Source: Pelagimonas sp. (GTDB taxonomy: Bacteria > Pseudomonadota > Alphaproteobacteria > Rhodobacterales > Rhodobacteraceae). From it: a stretch of DNA of 64,000 bases. The stretch lies in assembly GCA_025210345.1 (NCBI GenBank), contig JAOARX010000001.1:1-64000 (forward strand), read 5' to 3'. The notes below the pieces were generated by a model. That model was not told the origin of the DNA and made no database searches. It was given only the letters and a program-made list of their open reading frames with translations. Each line of letters begins with the position of its first letter. Within the stretch, counting starts at the first letter, position 1. Of the stretch, positions 9,095-17,417 are shown one piece after another. A program made the position numbers and the translations under genes.

Positions 9095-10360
9095 ATGAAC
9101 AGTCATCTTCGGGATCACGCCCGCGCAGCCTTTGATGCAGCGGTGCGGCGCGCTGACCCCGAGGGGGCGGTGCGTGCCGATCTGGCGCGCGCGCCGATAC
9201 GTCCCCCTGATCAGGGGGGCGTGACCCGTGTTGTTGCGCTTGGCAAAGCGGCGCCCGCCATGCTGCGCGCGCTGATGCAATCCATCGACGGCCCGACGGA
9301 AACCATCTGTGTCACCCATCGGGAAAACACGGCCGATATACAGGCTGACCAGGTGTTTCGCGCAGGGCACCCGGTGCCGGATGCGGTTGGTATGCAGGCC
9401 GCGGCGGCGGTCAAGGATCTGTTGGCCCGGGCCAGAGCGCAGGATCATGTGGTGGCCCTGATTTCCGGCGGGGGGTCGTCTTTGCTGCCAGCGCCGCCAG
9501 ACGGCGTTTCGCTGGAGGACAAGCAGGCCCTGAACCGGCTGCTGCTGGCCAGCGGGCTGGACATAAACGCGATGAACCTGATCCGTCAGCAGGTGTCCGA
9601 CCTCAAGGGTGGGGGCTTTGCCCGGCTCGCCGTCCCGGCACCGGTCACGGCGCTGATCTTGTCTGATGTCATTGGCGACGACCTGCGCGCGATTGCCAGC
9701 GGCCCAACGGTCGCACCGATCGGCTCTGTGGGGGACGCACTGGCGCTGATGTACGACGCAGGTATCAAAGACCGCCTGCCGCACAGCATCCATGAGCATC
9801 TGAGCCGCGCAGATCGCCCCGCGCCCCCCGATTCCCCCGCAGACAATCGTCTGATCGGCAGCAATGCCCAAAGCGTCGCCGCCGCGGTGCGGGCTTTGTC
9901 GGACGCCTACAACGTGACGGTCGCCCAGGCGCCATTGGTTGGAGATCTACACGACGCGGCAATGCGGGTGTTCCGAGAGACCTGCGCCCGTGCCTTACAA
10001 GAGGGACCCCAGGCCCTGGTCTGGGGTGGCGAAACCACGGTGCGGGTCAAAGGTTCCGGTCTTGGCGGGCGCAACCAAGAGATGGCTTTGCGCGTCGCGG
10101 CCCTGGCCGATGCCCAGCCAATCCCACGCCCTTGGGTGTTTCTGTCCGGCGGCACAGATGGCCGCGACGGGCCAACGGATTCCGCAGGTGCGATTGTCGA
10201 TCAAGACACCTGTAAGCGCATACTTGCAAAGGGAAAAACCGCCGCGAGCTTTCTTGATCGCAACGACAGCTATGCCGCACTGTCCCTGGCGGGCGACCAC
10301 CTGATGACAGGTGCGACAGGCACCAATGTTGCGGATGTTCAGATCGCCCTGATCGCCTAG
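9095..10360 (+). CDS. gckA: Glycerate 2-kinase (MOFRL / GckA-TtuD family)
   Basis: Phosphorylates D-glycerate to 2-phosphoglycerate, which enolase and Ppc then carry on through the cycle. The 421-residue protein has the N-terminal DUF4147 domain with VALGKAAPAML and the ISGGGSSLLPAP loop near residues 123-134. The C-terminal MOFRL domain contains GGRNQEMALRVAAL and FLSGGTDGRDGPTDSAGA. The frame runs open from 9026, but the ATG at 9095 directly follows the mcl stop and gives the family N-terminus. It completes the hydroxypyruvate-to-phosphoglycerate branch with HprA from the divergent operon. Confidence 0.92.
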   Translation: MNSHLRDHARAAFDAAVRRADPEGAVRADLARAPIRPPDQGGVTRVVALGKAAPAMLRALMQSIDGPTETICVTHRENTADIQADQVFRAGHPVPDAVGMQAAAAVKDLLARARAQDHVVALISGGGSSLLPAPPDGVSLEDKQALNRLLLASGLDINAMNLIRQQVSDLKGGGFARLAVPAPVTALILSDVIGDDLRAIASGPTVAPIGSVGDALALMYDAGIKDRLPHSIHEHLSRADRPAPPDSPADNRLIGSNAQSVAAAVRALSDAYNVTVAQAPLVGDLHDAAMRVFRETCARALQEGPQALVWGGETTVRVKGSGLGGRNQEMALRVAALADAQPIPRPWVFLSGGTDGRDGPTDSAGAIVDQDTCKRILAKGKTAASFLDRNDSYAALSLAGDHLMTGATGTNVADVQIALIA

Positions 10361-10373
10361 GGTCAGGACCCTA
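10358..10373. other. Inverted repeat at the convergent gckA / globin ends
   Basis: TAGGGTC (10358-10364) and GACCCTA (10367-10373) form a perfect 7-base dyad with a 2-base centre. It includes the gckA stop codon and sits just before the end of the opposing globin gene. There is no T-tract, so an intrinsic terminator is uncertain. A shared RNA 3'-end hairpin is the simplest reading. Confidence 0.35.
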
Positions 10374-10377
10374 AGTC

Positions 10378-10815
10378 CTAGACGCCCGGCTGGTCTGCAT
10401 GCGGATTGACCGGGCTGTCCAACCGCCAATCATGCACGTCATTTACCAACATATGCGCTGCGCGCCGCAGCGTGGCGCGGATGCGCTCGACCGCCGGAAT
10501 GCCCATCATCCCGCAATCTTCCAACGCCTTGTCAAAGGTTTGCAACCACAACTCGGCGTCCTCTGTACGGATCGGCACATGTTCGTGTAGCTCACGCAGA
10601 TTCATATGACCAAAGCGTTCCCGGTAATAGGCCCGCCCACCAAAGAACCCCGACAGAAATTCAAACTGTGCCTGCCGAATATGTTCCAGCCCATGACCCC
10701 GAAAATGCAGCCGATGCAGCGGATAGGCCTCAGGGTCGGTTTCCATGCGGTCATAGAAGCGGTTGACCAGATCCCGCAGCCGCTCTTCTCCGCCGATATC
10801 GTTCAATGCACTCAT
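10378..10815 (-). CDS. Group II truncated hemoglobin
   Basis: A small haem globin of 145 residues that probably binds O2 or NO. The two-over-two globin pattern is visible: QFEFLSGFFGGRAYYRERF corresponds to helices CD-E of group II members, and HMNLRELHEHVPI carries the proximal His. A Trp in ELWLQTFDKAL matches the Trp at G8 that marks group II. It lies 57 bases downstream of the TMAO demethylase candidate on the same strand, so it may share its transcript. No function specific to amine catabolism is established; O2/NO handling near an oxidative demethylation pathway is inference. Confidence 0.85.
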   Translation of the reverse strand: MSALNDIGGEERLRDLVNRFYDRMETDPEAYPLHRLHFRGHGLEHIRQAQFEFLSGFFGGRAYYRERFGHMNLRELHEHVPIRTEDAELWLQTFDKALEDCGMMGIPAVERIRATLRRAAHMLVNDVHDWRLDSPVNPHADQPGV

Positions 10816-10872
10816 GAAAAGAGCCTATCGTTACGTCAGCCAAGGGCTTTGATTCAGGTCAACCGCATGATT

Positions 10873-13242
10873 TTAAGACCGCGGCCGGGTTTTCTGCGGG
10901 TCGTAATGGGCAAAGGGCACGATGGTTGCGGGCAAGCGTTTCTGATGCCCGTCCAGCTTGCCGATCTCAACCTCGGTTCCAACCGCGTGATGCGCCACGT
11001 CAACCCGTGCCAAAGCGATGTTCTTGCCCAAGATCGGTGAGCGCATCGAAGAGGTCACTTCGCCAATTTGTGCGCGCCCAATGTGCACACAATCTCCGTG
11101 GGCCACATCAACATTGGAATGGATATCCAGGCCAACCAACTTGCGCGCCGGGGTTTCCTTGCGCCGGATCAGCGCATCCCGGCCGATAAAATCGTCGGTC
11201 TTGGATTTCAGCGGCACGGTAAAGCCGATGCCGGCCTCGAACGGGTCGGTTTGATCTGAGAAATCATAGCCCGCAAAGATCAGCCCGGATTCGATACGCA
11301 GCATATCCAGCGCCTCAAGACCCATGGGACGGATGCCGTGGTCCTGGCCTGCTTCCCAGACAGCATCGAACACCGCACCTGCATCTTTGGGGTGGCAGAA
11401 AATCTCGTATCCCAGCTCACCGGTATACCCCGTCCGCGACACCACAATCGGCACACCGTCATGGTCATGCAGGCGGGCAGGGGTGTGGCGGAACCATGCG
11501 AGATCATCGAAATTCGGATGATGCGGCAGGGTCCAGACGATCTTTTTCAGCAAATCGCGGCTTTCGGGGCCCTGCACGGCAATGTTGTGCTGCACATCGG
11601 TTGACGAACGTACCAAAACCTTGAGGCCCAGCTTTTCCGCCTGTTCGCGGATCCATTCGCCACCGTAGTCAGAGCCGCCAATCCAGCGGAAGTTATCCTT
11701 GCCCAGACGGTAAACCGTCCCGTCGTCAATCATGCCACCATGTTCATAACACATCGCGGTATAGACCACGCCGCCCACCGGCAGGGTCTTCATGTTGCGG
11801 GTAAAGATGTACTGGCACAGCGCCTCGGAATCCGGTCCTGTGATCTCAAACTTGCGCAGGGCGCTCAGGTCCATCACCACGCATTTTTCACGCGCGGCGT
11901 GGTATTCTTCGATCGGGCCAGCGGTGGACATGCAATTGGCCAGCCAGAACCCGTTATATTCAATGAAGTTATCAGTGAACTTGGCAAAGCTGTCGTGAAA
12001 GCCGGTTTGTTTCGTCATTTTCGCCTCGGCGTCGGGGGTGGGGCGGTAGGCCACCGCACGTTGGAATGTCTCTTCGCCGCTGTAGGTGCGGACATGGATA
12101 TCGGTCGGGTTCCAGCCATTCGCGGCGCTGGTATCATCGGGGCAGGCCGAGCTGACACAGACCAGATCGGTCAGAGCGCGCAGCAACACGTAATCGCCGG
12201 GCCGGGACCAGGGCTCGTCAGAATACATCACCCCATGTTCATCGAGGAACGTGTTGAAAAAGAAGTTGATCGCCATCCAGCCCGGGCGGCCCGGCACACC
12301 GTGCTGTTCAAGCGCCCCGTTGAAATTGTCGGTACAATTCACATGGCCGGGATACCCAAGATCATCATAGTATTTTGCCGCGCAGGCCATGGCAAAGGCA
12401 TCATGCCGCCCGCAGGTGTCCTGAATCGTTTCAACCAGCGGCGTGCCATCCTGATCGTAATACTTTCCATGCAGGCCGGGATGCGGATAGATGCAATGCT
12501 GGATGGTGCGCGTCGTGGTGACATCCAAAGGATGCGCGATGCCCTTGTCCAGTTTGCGCGCATCAAAACACTGGAAATCAGTGCATTGGCGGCCGTCCAC
12601 ATCAAGGATCTGGATATAGTCGCCCGCCTTGACGAAATAGCTTTGCGCCGTGGCGGAATGGATGCGAATATCAGCGACCGGATCGGCCAGCGGGTCGGGC
12701 AACTCAAAGCGCGCGTGCTGTTTGATCACCGCGCGCTTGACCCAGACGGTCAAGGGCGTGACCGTATTCTGTCGCTCAAAATCCATCACGCCACCGGGCG
12801 CGGCGATGATCACTACGCCATCTCGGGTGGCGGTATAAAAGCTTTCTTCACCCGCTGGCGTTGCTTCTCCAAAGATATTGATCGAACGCGCCTGACCAAG
12901 GTCGATGCCCCGCGCCTCGATCCCCATGCGCAGACCACGCAAGGATTGGTCTGAACCAGTTAGCAATGCCTTGAGCCCTTCGGCGGTGCCAGTGCCCGCA
13001 TGCCCCAGTATCGCGGGATCGACCACACCATCAGACCCGGCCGCGACGATTTCGCATGGCTGTCCACCTTCGGTGTTGGATATGGTCAGCTTGTCACCCG
13101 TTTCGATACGGATCAGGATTGCGCCAGCGCCTTCCACGACATAGCGTTCGGTACCTGGCGGCAGGGAAAACACCTGTGGCTGGGTTATCAGACTTGGCTT
13201 GGGCGGCCCGGGTACAATGTCCGGGTAACGATTGTCGAGCAT
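10873..13242 (-). CDS. tdm: Trimethylamine N-oxide demethylase candidate (DUF1989-GcvT fusion)
   Basis: Tdm splits TMAO into dimethylamine and formaldehyde and can pass the formaldehyde to THF. This 789-residue protein has the Tdm architecture. An N-terminal segment is followed by a DUF1989 zinc domain (about residues 190-375) with C277 in DTCGRHD and C362/C367 in CVSSACPDD as likely metal ligands. A C-terminal aminomethyltransferase-type THF domain (about 420-789) contains SRTGYTGELGYEIFC. Upstream in-frame codons exist to 13275. The ATG at 13242 follows GGGGGAGAG and is preferred. No TMA monooxygenase or TMAO transporter is in the window, so the name rests on domain fusion plus the dmm, gma, mgs and mgd neighbours. 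Another DUF1989-GcvT enzyme is possible. Confidence 0.77.
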   Translation of the reverse strand: MLDNRYPDIVPGPPKPSLITQPQVFSLPPGTERYVVEGAGAILIRIETGDKLTISNTEGGQPCEIVAAGSDGVVDPAILGHAGTGTAEGLKALLTGSDQSLRGLRMGIEARGIDLGQARSINIFGEATPAGEESFYTATRDGVVIIAAPGGVMDFERQNTVTPLTVWVKRAVIKQHARFELPDPLADPVADIRIHSATAQSYFVKAGDYIQILDVDGRQCTDFQCFDARKLDKGIAHPLDVTTTRTIQHCIYPHPGLHGKYYDQDGTPLVETIQDTCGRHDAFAMACAAKYYDDLGYPGHVNCTDNFNGALEQHGVPGRPGWMAINFFFNTFLDEHGVMYSDEPWSRPGDYVLLRALTDLVCVSSACPDDTSAANGWNPTDIHVRTYSGEETFQRAVAYRPTPDAEAKMTKQTGFHDSFAKFTDNFIEYNGFWLANCMSTAGPIEEYHAAREKCVVMDLSALRKFEITGPDSEALCQYIFTRNMKTLPVGGVVYTAMCYEHGGMIDDGTVYRLGKDNFRWIGGSDYGGEWIREQAEKLGLKVLVRSSTDVQHNIAVQGPESRDLLKKIVWTLPHHPNFDDLAWFRHTPARLHDHDGVPIVVSRTGYTGELGYEIFCHPKDAGAVFDAVWEAGQDHGIRPMGLEALDMLRIESGLIFAGYDFSDQTDPFEAGIGFTVPLKSKTDDFIGRDALIRRKETPARKLVGLDIHSNVDVAHGDCVHIGRAQIGEVTSSMRSPILGKNIALARVDVAHHAVGTEVEIGKLDGHQKRLPATIVPFAHYDPQKTRPRS

Positions 13243-13409
13243 CTCTCCCCCTGTTGGTTGATCCATCACTTGCATGCGCGGAATATTAATTTAACATCAA
13301 GAATATCCATAAAGCAGGCTTTCGGACAAGAAAAGAAACCAGTTGAACCAATTATTTTTAACTGGCCCTTTGATCCATTCGAACAGCCACACGGTTCAAA
13401 GGGGGTGAA

Positions 13410-14249
13410 ATGCTAAGCTTGGGATTGGGTATTGTTGCGGCCTTTGCCTGGGGATTTCATGATCTCTGCGTGCGACATGTCAGCCAAAACACTGGAATCA
13501 TTGCACCTTTGACAGGGGTGATGGCGTTTGGGACGCTCATGGTGGCCCCGTTCAGCCTGACGACGGCGGTCCAGCCCGATGGGGCATCGCTGTCTCTGGC
13601 CTTGATGGCCGGGGTTCTATATGGGCTGGCTGGATACGCCCTATACCGTGCGTTTTCGATTGGTCCAGTGCGGTTGGTCGCCCCGATAATTGGTGCCTAT
13701 CCGGTTTTATCCGTCGCCTGGGCCGGGATCGCGGGTCAACCCGCAAGCCTGGATCAATGGTTGGCGGTTCTCATCATTGTCGCCGGGGTGGGATTCGTCG
13801 TGGGCCGCAGTGACGACCCCAAAGACCCCCAGACCCCGCGTTCGCCGGCGGTGCTCTGGTCGCTTGCTGCTGCGATGGGGTTTGCGGCAGCGTTTGCAAC
13901 GGGGCAAGCTGCGGCCGCGGACGGGGCCGAGGTGGCCCTTTTGCTACCAACCCGCATCGCGGCATTGATCACGATTTTAGGGCTGGCTCTGGCGTTGCGA
14001 CAATCTCCGATACCCGCTGTCAAACTGGCCCCCATTTTGCTGCTGATGGGGGCATTGGACGCGCTCGCACTTGGCGTGATCATTCTCGCCGGAGGCGCCC
14101 CAAACCCAGAGTTCGCCAGCGTCGCGGCCTCGGCCTTTGGGTTGATCACCGTAGTCTTGGCTGCCTTGTTTTTGCGCGAAGGGATGCGCCGTGACCAGTG
14201 GTCGGCGGTTGTTGTTGTGTTCGGGGCGATCGCGTATCTGGGAGGGTGA
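13410..14249 (+). CDS. EamA/DMT-family transporter
   Basis: An inner-membrane transporter of 279 residues made of two five-helix EamA repeats. About ten hydrophobic segments are spread over its whole length, starting LGLGIVAAFAWGFHDLCVRH. The ATG at 13410 follows GGGGGTG. It is divergent from tdm across a 167-base AT-rich gap, so a link with methylated-amine metabolism (uptake or export of a metabolite) is suggested by position only. The substrate cannot be read from the sequence. Confidence 0.8.
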   Translation: MLSLGLGIVAAFAWGFHDLCVRHVSQNTGIIAPLTGVMAFGTLMVAPFSLTTAVQPDGASLSLALMAGVLYGLAGYALYRAFSIGPVRLVAPIIGAYPVLSVAWAGIAGQPASLDQWLAVLIIVAGVGFVVGRSDDPKDPQTPRSPAVLWSLAAAMGFAAAFATGQAAAADGAEVALLLPTRIAALITILGLALALRQSPIPAVKLAPILLLMGALDALALGVIILAGGAPNPEFASVAASAFGLITVVLAALFLREGMRRDQWSAVVVVFGAIAYLGG

Positions 14250-14290
14250 GGTGCGGAATAAATTATAACATAATCATCATTATAAGATTT

Positions 14291-14584
14291 ATGAGGTCGA
14301 ACAAAGAGATGGAACCAATCAACTTACGGATCGTATCTGATTCCGGTGTCGAGGCGACGATCTCGTCAGATGGCCGCCACGTGGGTAATGACGACTGTTA
14401 TGCCACTGTCTCGGTCAAAGGGGTTGTCAAGCAGCGACGGGTGTACGGCATCGACCCGCTTCAATCGTTTGTGTTGGGTCTTCAACTGATCGAGGATCTG
14501 ACCTCAGACAAACGCATTGGCGATGAAAACCAAGACCATTCAGCCCCAGGTTCCCCATGGCGTATAGAGGTCATCGAAGACTGA
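14291..14584 (+). CDS. Small conserved-looking hypothetical protein (97 aa)
   Basis: A short soluble protein of unknown function. It has a beta-rich first half (residues about 8-45) and a helical segment around GIDPLQSFVLGLQLIEDL, reminiscent of the small DUF6968-type proteins. I could not confirm that family. Two starts are possible, ATG at 14291 or at 14309, and neither has a good ribosome site; the longer one is given. It follows the EamA transporter by 41 bases on the same strand and ends before the opposing gmaS terminator. It contains no Cys-rich, membrane or DNA-binding motif. Confidence 0.55.
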   Translation: MRSNKEMEPINLRIVSDSGVEATISSDGRHVGNDDCYATVSVKGVVKQRRVYGIDPLQSFVLGLQLIEDLTSDKRIGDENQDHSAPGSPWRIEVIED

Positions 14585-14605
14585 GCCCGTCTCCTTTGAT
14601 TTCAA

Positions 14606-14635
14606 CAAAAAACGCGCGACCGTTTGGCCGCGCGT
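14606..14635 (-). terminator. Intrinsic terminator after gmaS
   Basis: Read on the minus strand, the stem ACGCGCG...CGCGCGT (14612-14635), with a second short CC/GG stem inside, is followed directly by a run of T residues (14606-14611). It lies about 28 bases past the gmaS stop and ends the mgs-gmaS transcript. Confidence 0.8.
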
Positions 14636-14662
14636 CAAGTGAGGATTTAACGTATCAGCTGA

Positions 14663-15991
14663 TCAGATATCGAGCGTGTGCTCTTTCTCCCAACGCGAGA
14701 AGTGGCTGACGAAGGAATCCCATTCCTGGTTTTTCAGCTTGAGATAGGCGCTTGAGAACTCTTCGCCCATGGTGCTGACCAGCTCGGCATCATTCTCATA
14801 GGCACGCAGCGCATCCAGCATGTTCAGCGGCAGTTTCGGCGCATCGGTGATCGAATGGCCTTCGGCATACATGTCAATGTCGTGGCGCTTGCCCGGATCG
14901 GACTTGGTGCGAATGCCAGACAGGCCTGCGGCAATGATCACCGCCTGCAACAGATAGGGGTTCACCGCGCCATCGGGCAGACGCAGCTCAAACCGGCCCG
15001 GCCCCGGAACGCGGACCATATGCGTGCGGTTGTTGCCGGTCCAGGTCACGGTGTTGGGCGCCCAGGTCGCACCCGACATGGTGCGCGGTGCGTTGATGCG
15101 TTTATAGCTGTTCACCGTCGGATTGGTGATCGCCGCCAGAGCGCTGGCGTGTTTCATGATCCCACCAAGGAAGTGACCGCCCTTTTCCGACAGGCCAACT
15201 TCGCCCACCTGACCACCGGCATCACCCGCGAACACGTTGGTCTTGCTGTCGGGGCCGGGCGCATCCCAGACGGAAATATGCGCGTGACAGCCATTGCCGG
15301 TCAGACCCTCGACAGGCTTCGGCATGAAGGTCGCGCGGAAACCGTGCTTTTCCGCAACCGATTTGGTCATGAATTTGAAAAAGCTGTGCTTGTCCGCGGT
15401 CTTGAGCGCGTCGTCAAACTCCCAGTTCATTTCAAACTGGCCGTTCGCATCTTCGTGGTCGTTCTGGTACGGGCCCCAGCCCATTTCCAGCATGTAGTCG
15501 CAGATTTCGCGCACCACATCATAGCGGCGCATCACCGCCTGCTGGTCATAGCAGGGCTTGGCGGCGGTATCGAACGGGTCGCTGATTTCGTCACCCTCGG
15601 GTGTCAGCAAAAAGAACTCGGCCTCGATGCCGGTCTTTACGTGCAGACCTTCTTCGGCGGCTTCGTCAATCAAGCGGCGCAGCACGTTGCGTGGTGCCTG
15701 GGCCACGTCCTGCCCCTCCATCACGCAATTGCCCGCAACCCATGCGACCTCGGGTTTCCAGGGCAGCTGGATCACGGAGGACGGGTCTGGCACGGCCAGC
15801 ATATCGGGGTGGGCGGGCGTCATATCAAGATAGGTGGCGAAACCGGCAAAGCCTGCGCCATCTTCTTGCATATCCGCGATCGCCTGTGCCGGGACAAGTT
15901 TGGCGCGTTGGCCGCCAAACAGGTCCGTAAAGGAAATCATGAAGTATTTGACGCCTTTTTCCTCGGCAAACTTGGCGAGATCAATCGTCAT
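14663..15991 (-). CDS. gmaS: Gamma-glutamylmethylamide synthetase (glutamine synthetase family)
   Basis: Joins methylamine to glutamate with ATP, the first step of the indirect N-methylglutamate pathway for monomethylamine. The 442-residue protein is in the glutamine synthetase superfamily, close to the usual GmaS length of about 444. It has the catalytic-domain segments EAEFFLL, NGCHAHISVW (His/Glu metal site) and RVPGPGRFELRLPDGAVNPYL. The frame opens upstream to 16198; the ATG at 15989-15991 follows AGGGAG and matches the family start. It lies downstream of mgsC after a hairpin. Glutamine synthetase proper is excluded mainly by its fixed linkage to mgsABC. Confidence 0.92.
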   Translation of the reverse strand: MTIDLAKFAEEKGVKYFMISFTDLFGGQRAKLVPAQAIADMQEDGAGFAGFATYLDMTPAHPDMLAVPDPSSVIQLPWKPEVAWVAGNCVMEGQDVAQAPRNVLRRLIDEAAEEGLHVKTGIEAEFFLLTPEGDEISDPFDTAAKPCYDQQAVMRRYDVVREICDYMLEMGWGPYQNDHEDANGQFEMNWEFDDALKTADKHSFFKFMTKSVAEKHGFRATFMPKPVEGLTGNGCHAHISVWDAPGPDSKTNVFAGDAGGQVGEVGLSEKGGHFLGGIMKHASALAAITNPTVNSYKRINAPRTMSGATWAPNTVTWTGNNRTHMVRVPGPGRFELRLPDGAVNPYLLQAVIIAAGLSGIRTKSDPGKRHDIDMYAEGHSITDAPKLPLNMLDALRAYENDAELVSTMGEEFSSAYLKLKNQEWDSFVSHFSRWEKEHTLDI

Positions 15992-16030
15992 TGGGTGGCT
16001 CCCTGTAGGTCTTGTTTTGTTTGTTGAAAA

Positions 16031-16058
16031 GGGCGCGCAGACCGTTGCCCGCGCGCCC
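16031..16058 (-). terminator. Intercistronic hairpin between mgsC and gmaS
   Basis: GGGCGCGC (16031-16038) and GCGCGCCC (16051-16058) form an eight-base GC-only stem with a 12-base loop. On the minus strand it is followed by TTTTC. It sits 7 bases after the mgsC stop and about 40 bases before the gmaS start. It may act as a partial terminator or RNA-stability hairpin that sets mgs versus gmaS levels. The short T-run makes full termination unlikely. Confidence 0.5.
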
Positions 16059-16065
16059 TGAATTC

Positions 16066-17409
16066 TTAGTAGCCGGTGCCGGGCTTGCCGGGATACCATT
16101 CGGTTCCTGCAAGGGGCACTCTGGCCATGGCCGCCGCTTCCATTGTCAGGGCGCACAGATCTTCGGGTTCCAGATTGTGCAGATGGTTGTGACCACAAGC
16201 GCGGGCGATGGTCTGTGCCTCAAGGGTCATCACCTTGAGATAGTTACGCAGACGGCGCCCCGCTTCGACGGGATCGAGGCGCTGCATCAGATCGGGGTCC
16301 TGCGTGGTGATGCCCGCCGGGTCCTGACCTTCGTGCCAGTCATCGTAAGCGCCAGTTGTGGTGCCCAGCTTTTGATACTCGGATTCCCAACGCGGATCAT
16401 TGTCCCCCAGCGCAACCAGCGCGGCGGTGCCGATGGCAACCGCATCCGCCCCCAGCGCCATGGCCTTGGCCACGTCCGCACCGGTGCGAATGCCGCCGGA
16501 GACGACCAGTTGCACTTCGCGGTGCACCCCAAGATCCTGAAGCGCCTGAACGGCGGGGCGAATACAGGCCAGGGTCGGCAGACCCACATGTTCAATGAAC
16601 ACATCCTGCGTAGCAGCGGTGCCGCCCTGCATCCCGTCCAGAACCACAACATCGGCCCCGGCTTTCACCGCCAGCGCAGTGTCGAAATAGGGGCGCGTGC
16701 CGCCGACCTTGATGTAGATCGGCACTTCCCAATTGGTGATTTCGCGCAGTTCGAGGATCTTGATTTCCAGATCATCCGGTCCGGTCCAATCCGGGTGACG
16801 ACAGGCTGACCGCTGGTCGATCCCCTTGGGAAGCGTGCGCATTTCGGCCACGCGGTCGGAAATCTTTTGACCCAACAGCATGCCGCCGCCGCCGGGCTTG
16901 GCGCCCTGCCCCACCACGATTTCGATGGCATCCGCCTTGCGCAGATCATCCGGGTTCATCCCGTAACGCGACGGAAGATACTGATAGACCAGTTTGGTTG
17001 AATGGCCGCGTTCCTCAGGTGTCATGCCGCCATCGCCCGTCGTGGTGGACGTGCCTGCCGCGCTTGCGCCACGGCCAAGGGCCTCTTTCGCCGGACCGGA
17101 CAGCGCGCCAAAGCTCATCCCTGCGATGGTCACGGGAATATCAAGCTGAATGGGCTTTTTGGCAAAACGCGTGCCCAGCGTCACCGAGGTATCGCAGCGC
17201 TCGCGATAGCCCTCAAGCGGGTAACGCGACACCGAGGCGCCCAGAAACAGCAGATCGTCGAAATGCGGAACGCGCCGTTTGGCACCACCGCCGCGAATGT
17301 CATAGATACCAGTGGCCGCCGCACGCCGGATTTCGGCGTTGATCGGGTTGGTAAAGGTGGCCGATTGGATCGGCATGGTCTGCGGGATTTTATTATCCAT
17401 GTCTTTCAT
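16066..17409 (-). CDS. mgsC: N-methylglutamate synthase subunit C (GltB FMN-domain protein)
   Basis: This is the catalytic FMN subunit of N-methylglutamate synthase, which turns gamma-glutamylmethylamide plus 2-oxoglutarate into N-methylglutamate plus glutamate. The 447-residue protein matches the central FMN and Fe-S domain of glutamate synthase: MSFGALSGPAKEALGRGA near residues 104-121, then GTRPYFDTALAVKAGADVVVLDGMQGGTA, then VSGGIRTGADVAKAMALGAD. The ATG at 17409 follows GAGGATCAGG, 8 bases after mgsB; an ATG three codons later is a less likely start. It forms the complex with MgsA and MgsB encoded just upstream. Confidence 0.92.
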   Translation of the reverse strand: MKDMDNKIPQTMPIQSATFTNPINAEIRRAAATGIYDIRGGGAKRRVPHFDDLLFLGASVSRYPLEGYRERCDTSVTLGTRFAKKPIQLDIPVTIAGMSFGALSGPAKEALGRGASAAGTSTTTGDGGMTPEERGHSTKLVYQYLPSRYGMNPDDLRKADAIEIVVGQGAKPGGGGMLLGQKISDRVAEMRTLPKGIDQRSACRHPDWTGPDDLEIKILELREITNWEVPIYIKVGGTRPYFDTALAVKAGADVVVLDGMQGGTAATQDVFIEHVGLPTLACIRPAVQALQDLGVHREVQLVVSGGIRTGADVAKAMALGADAVAIGTAALVALGDNDPRWESEYQKLGTTTGAYDDWHEGQDPAGITTQDPDLMQRLDPVEAGRRLRNYLKVMTLEAQTIARACGHNHLHNLEPEDLCALTMEAAAMARVPLAGTEWYPGKPGTGY

Positions 17410-17417
17410 CCTGATCC

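Noticed and set aside
11740-12954. 404-codon rightward frame opposite tdm
   Set aside because: Antisense shadow of a conserved gene; composition is His/Arg/Gly-rich and no family features are visible.
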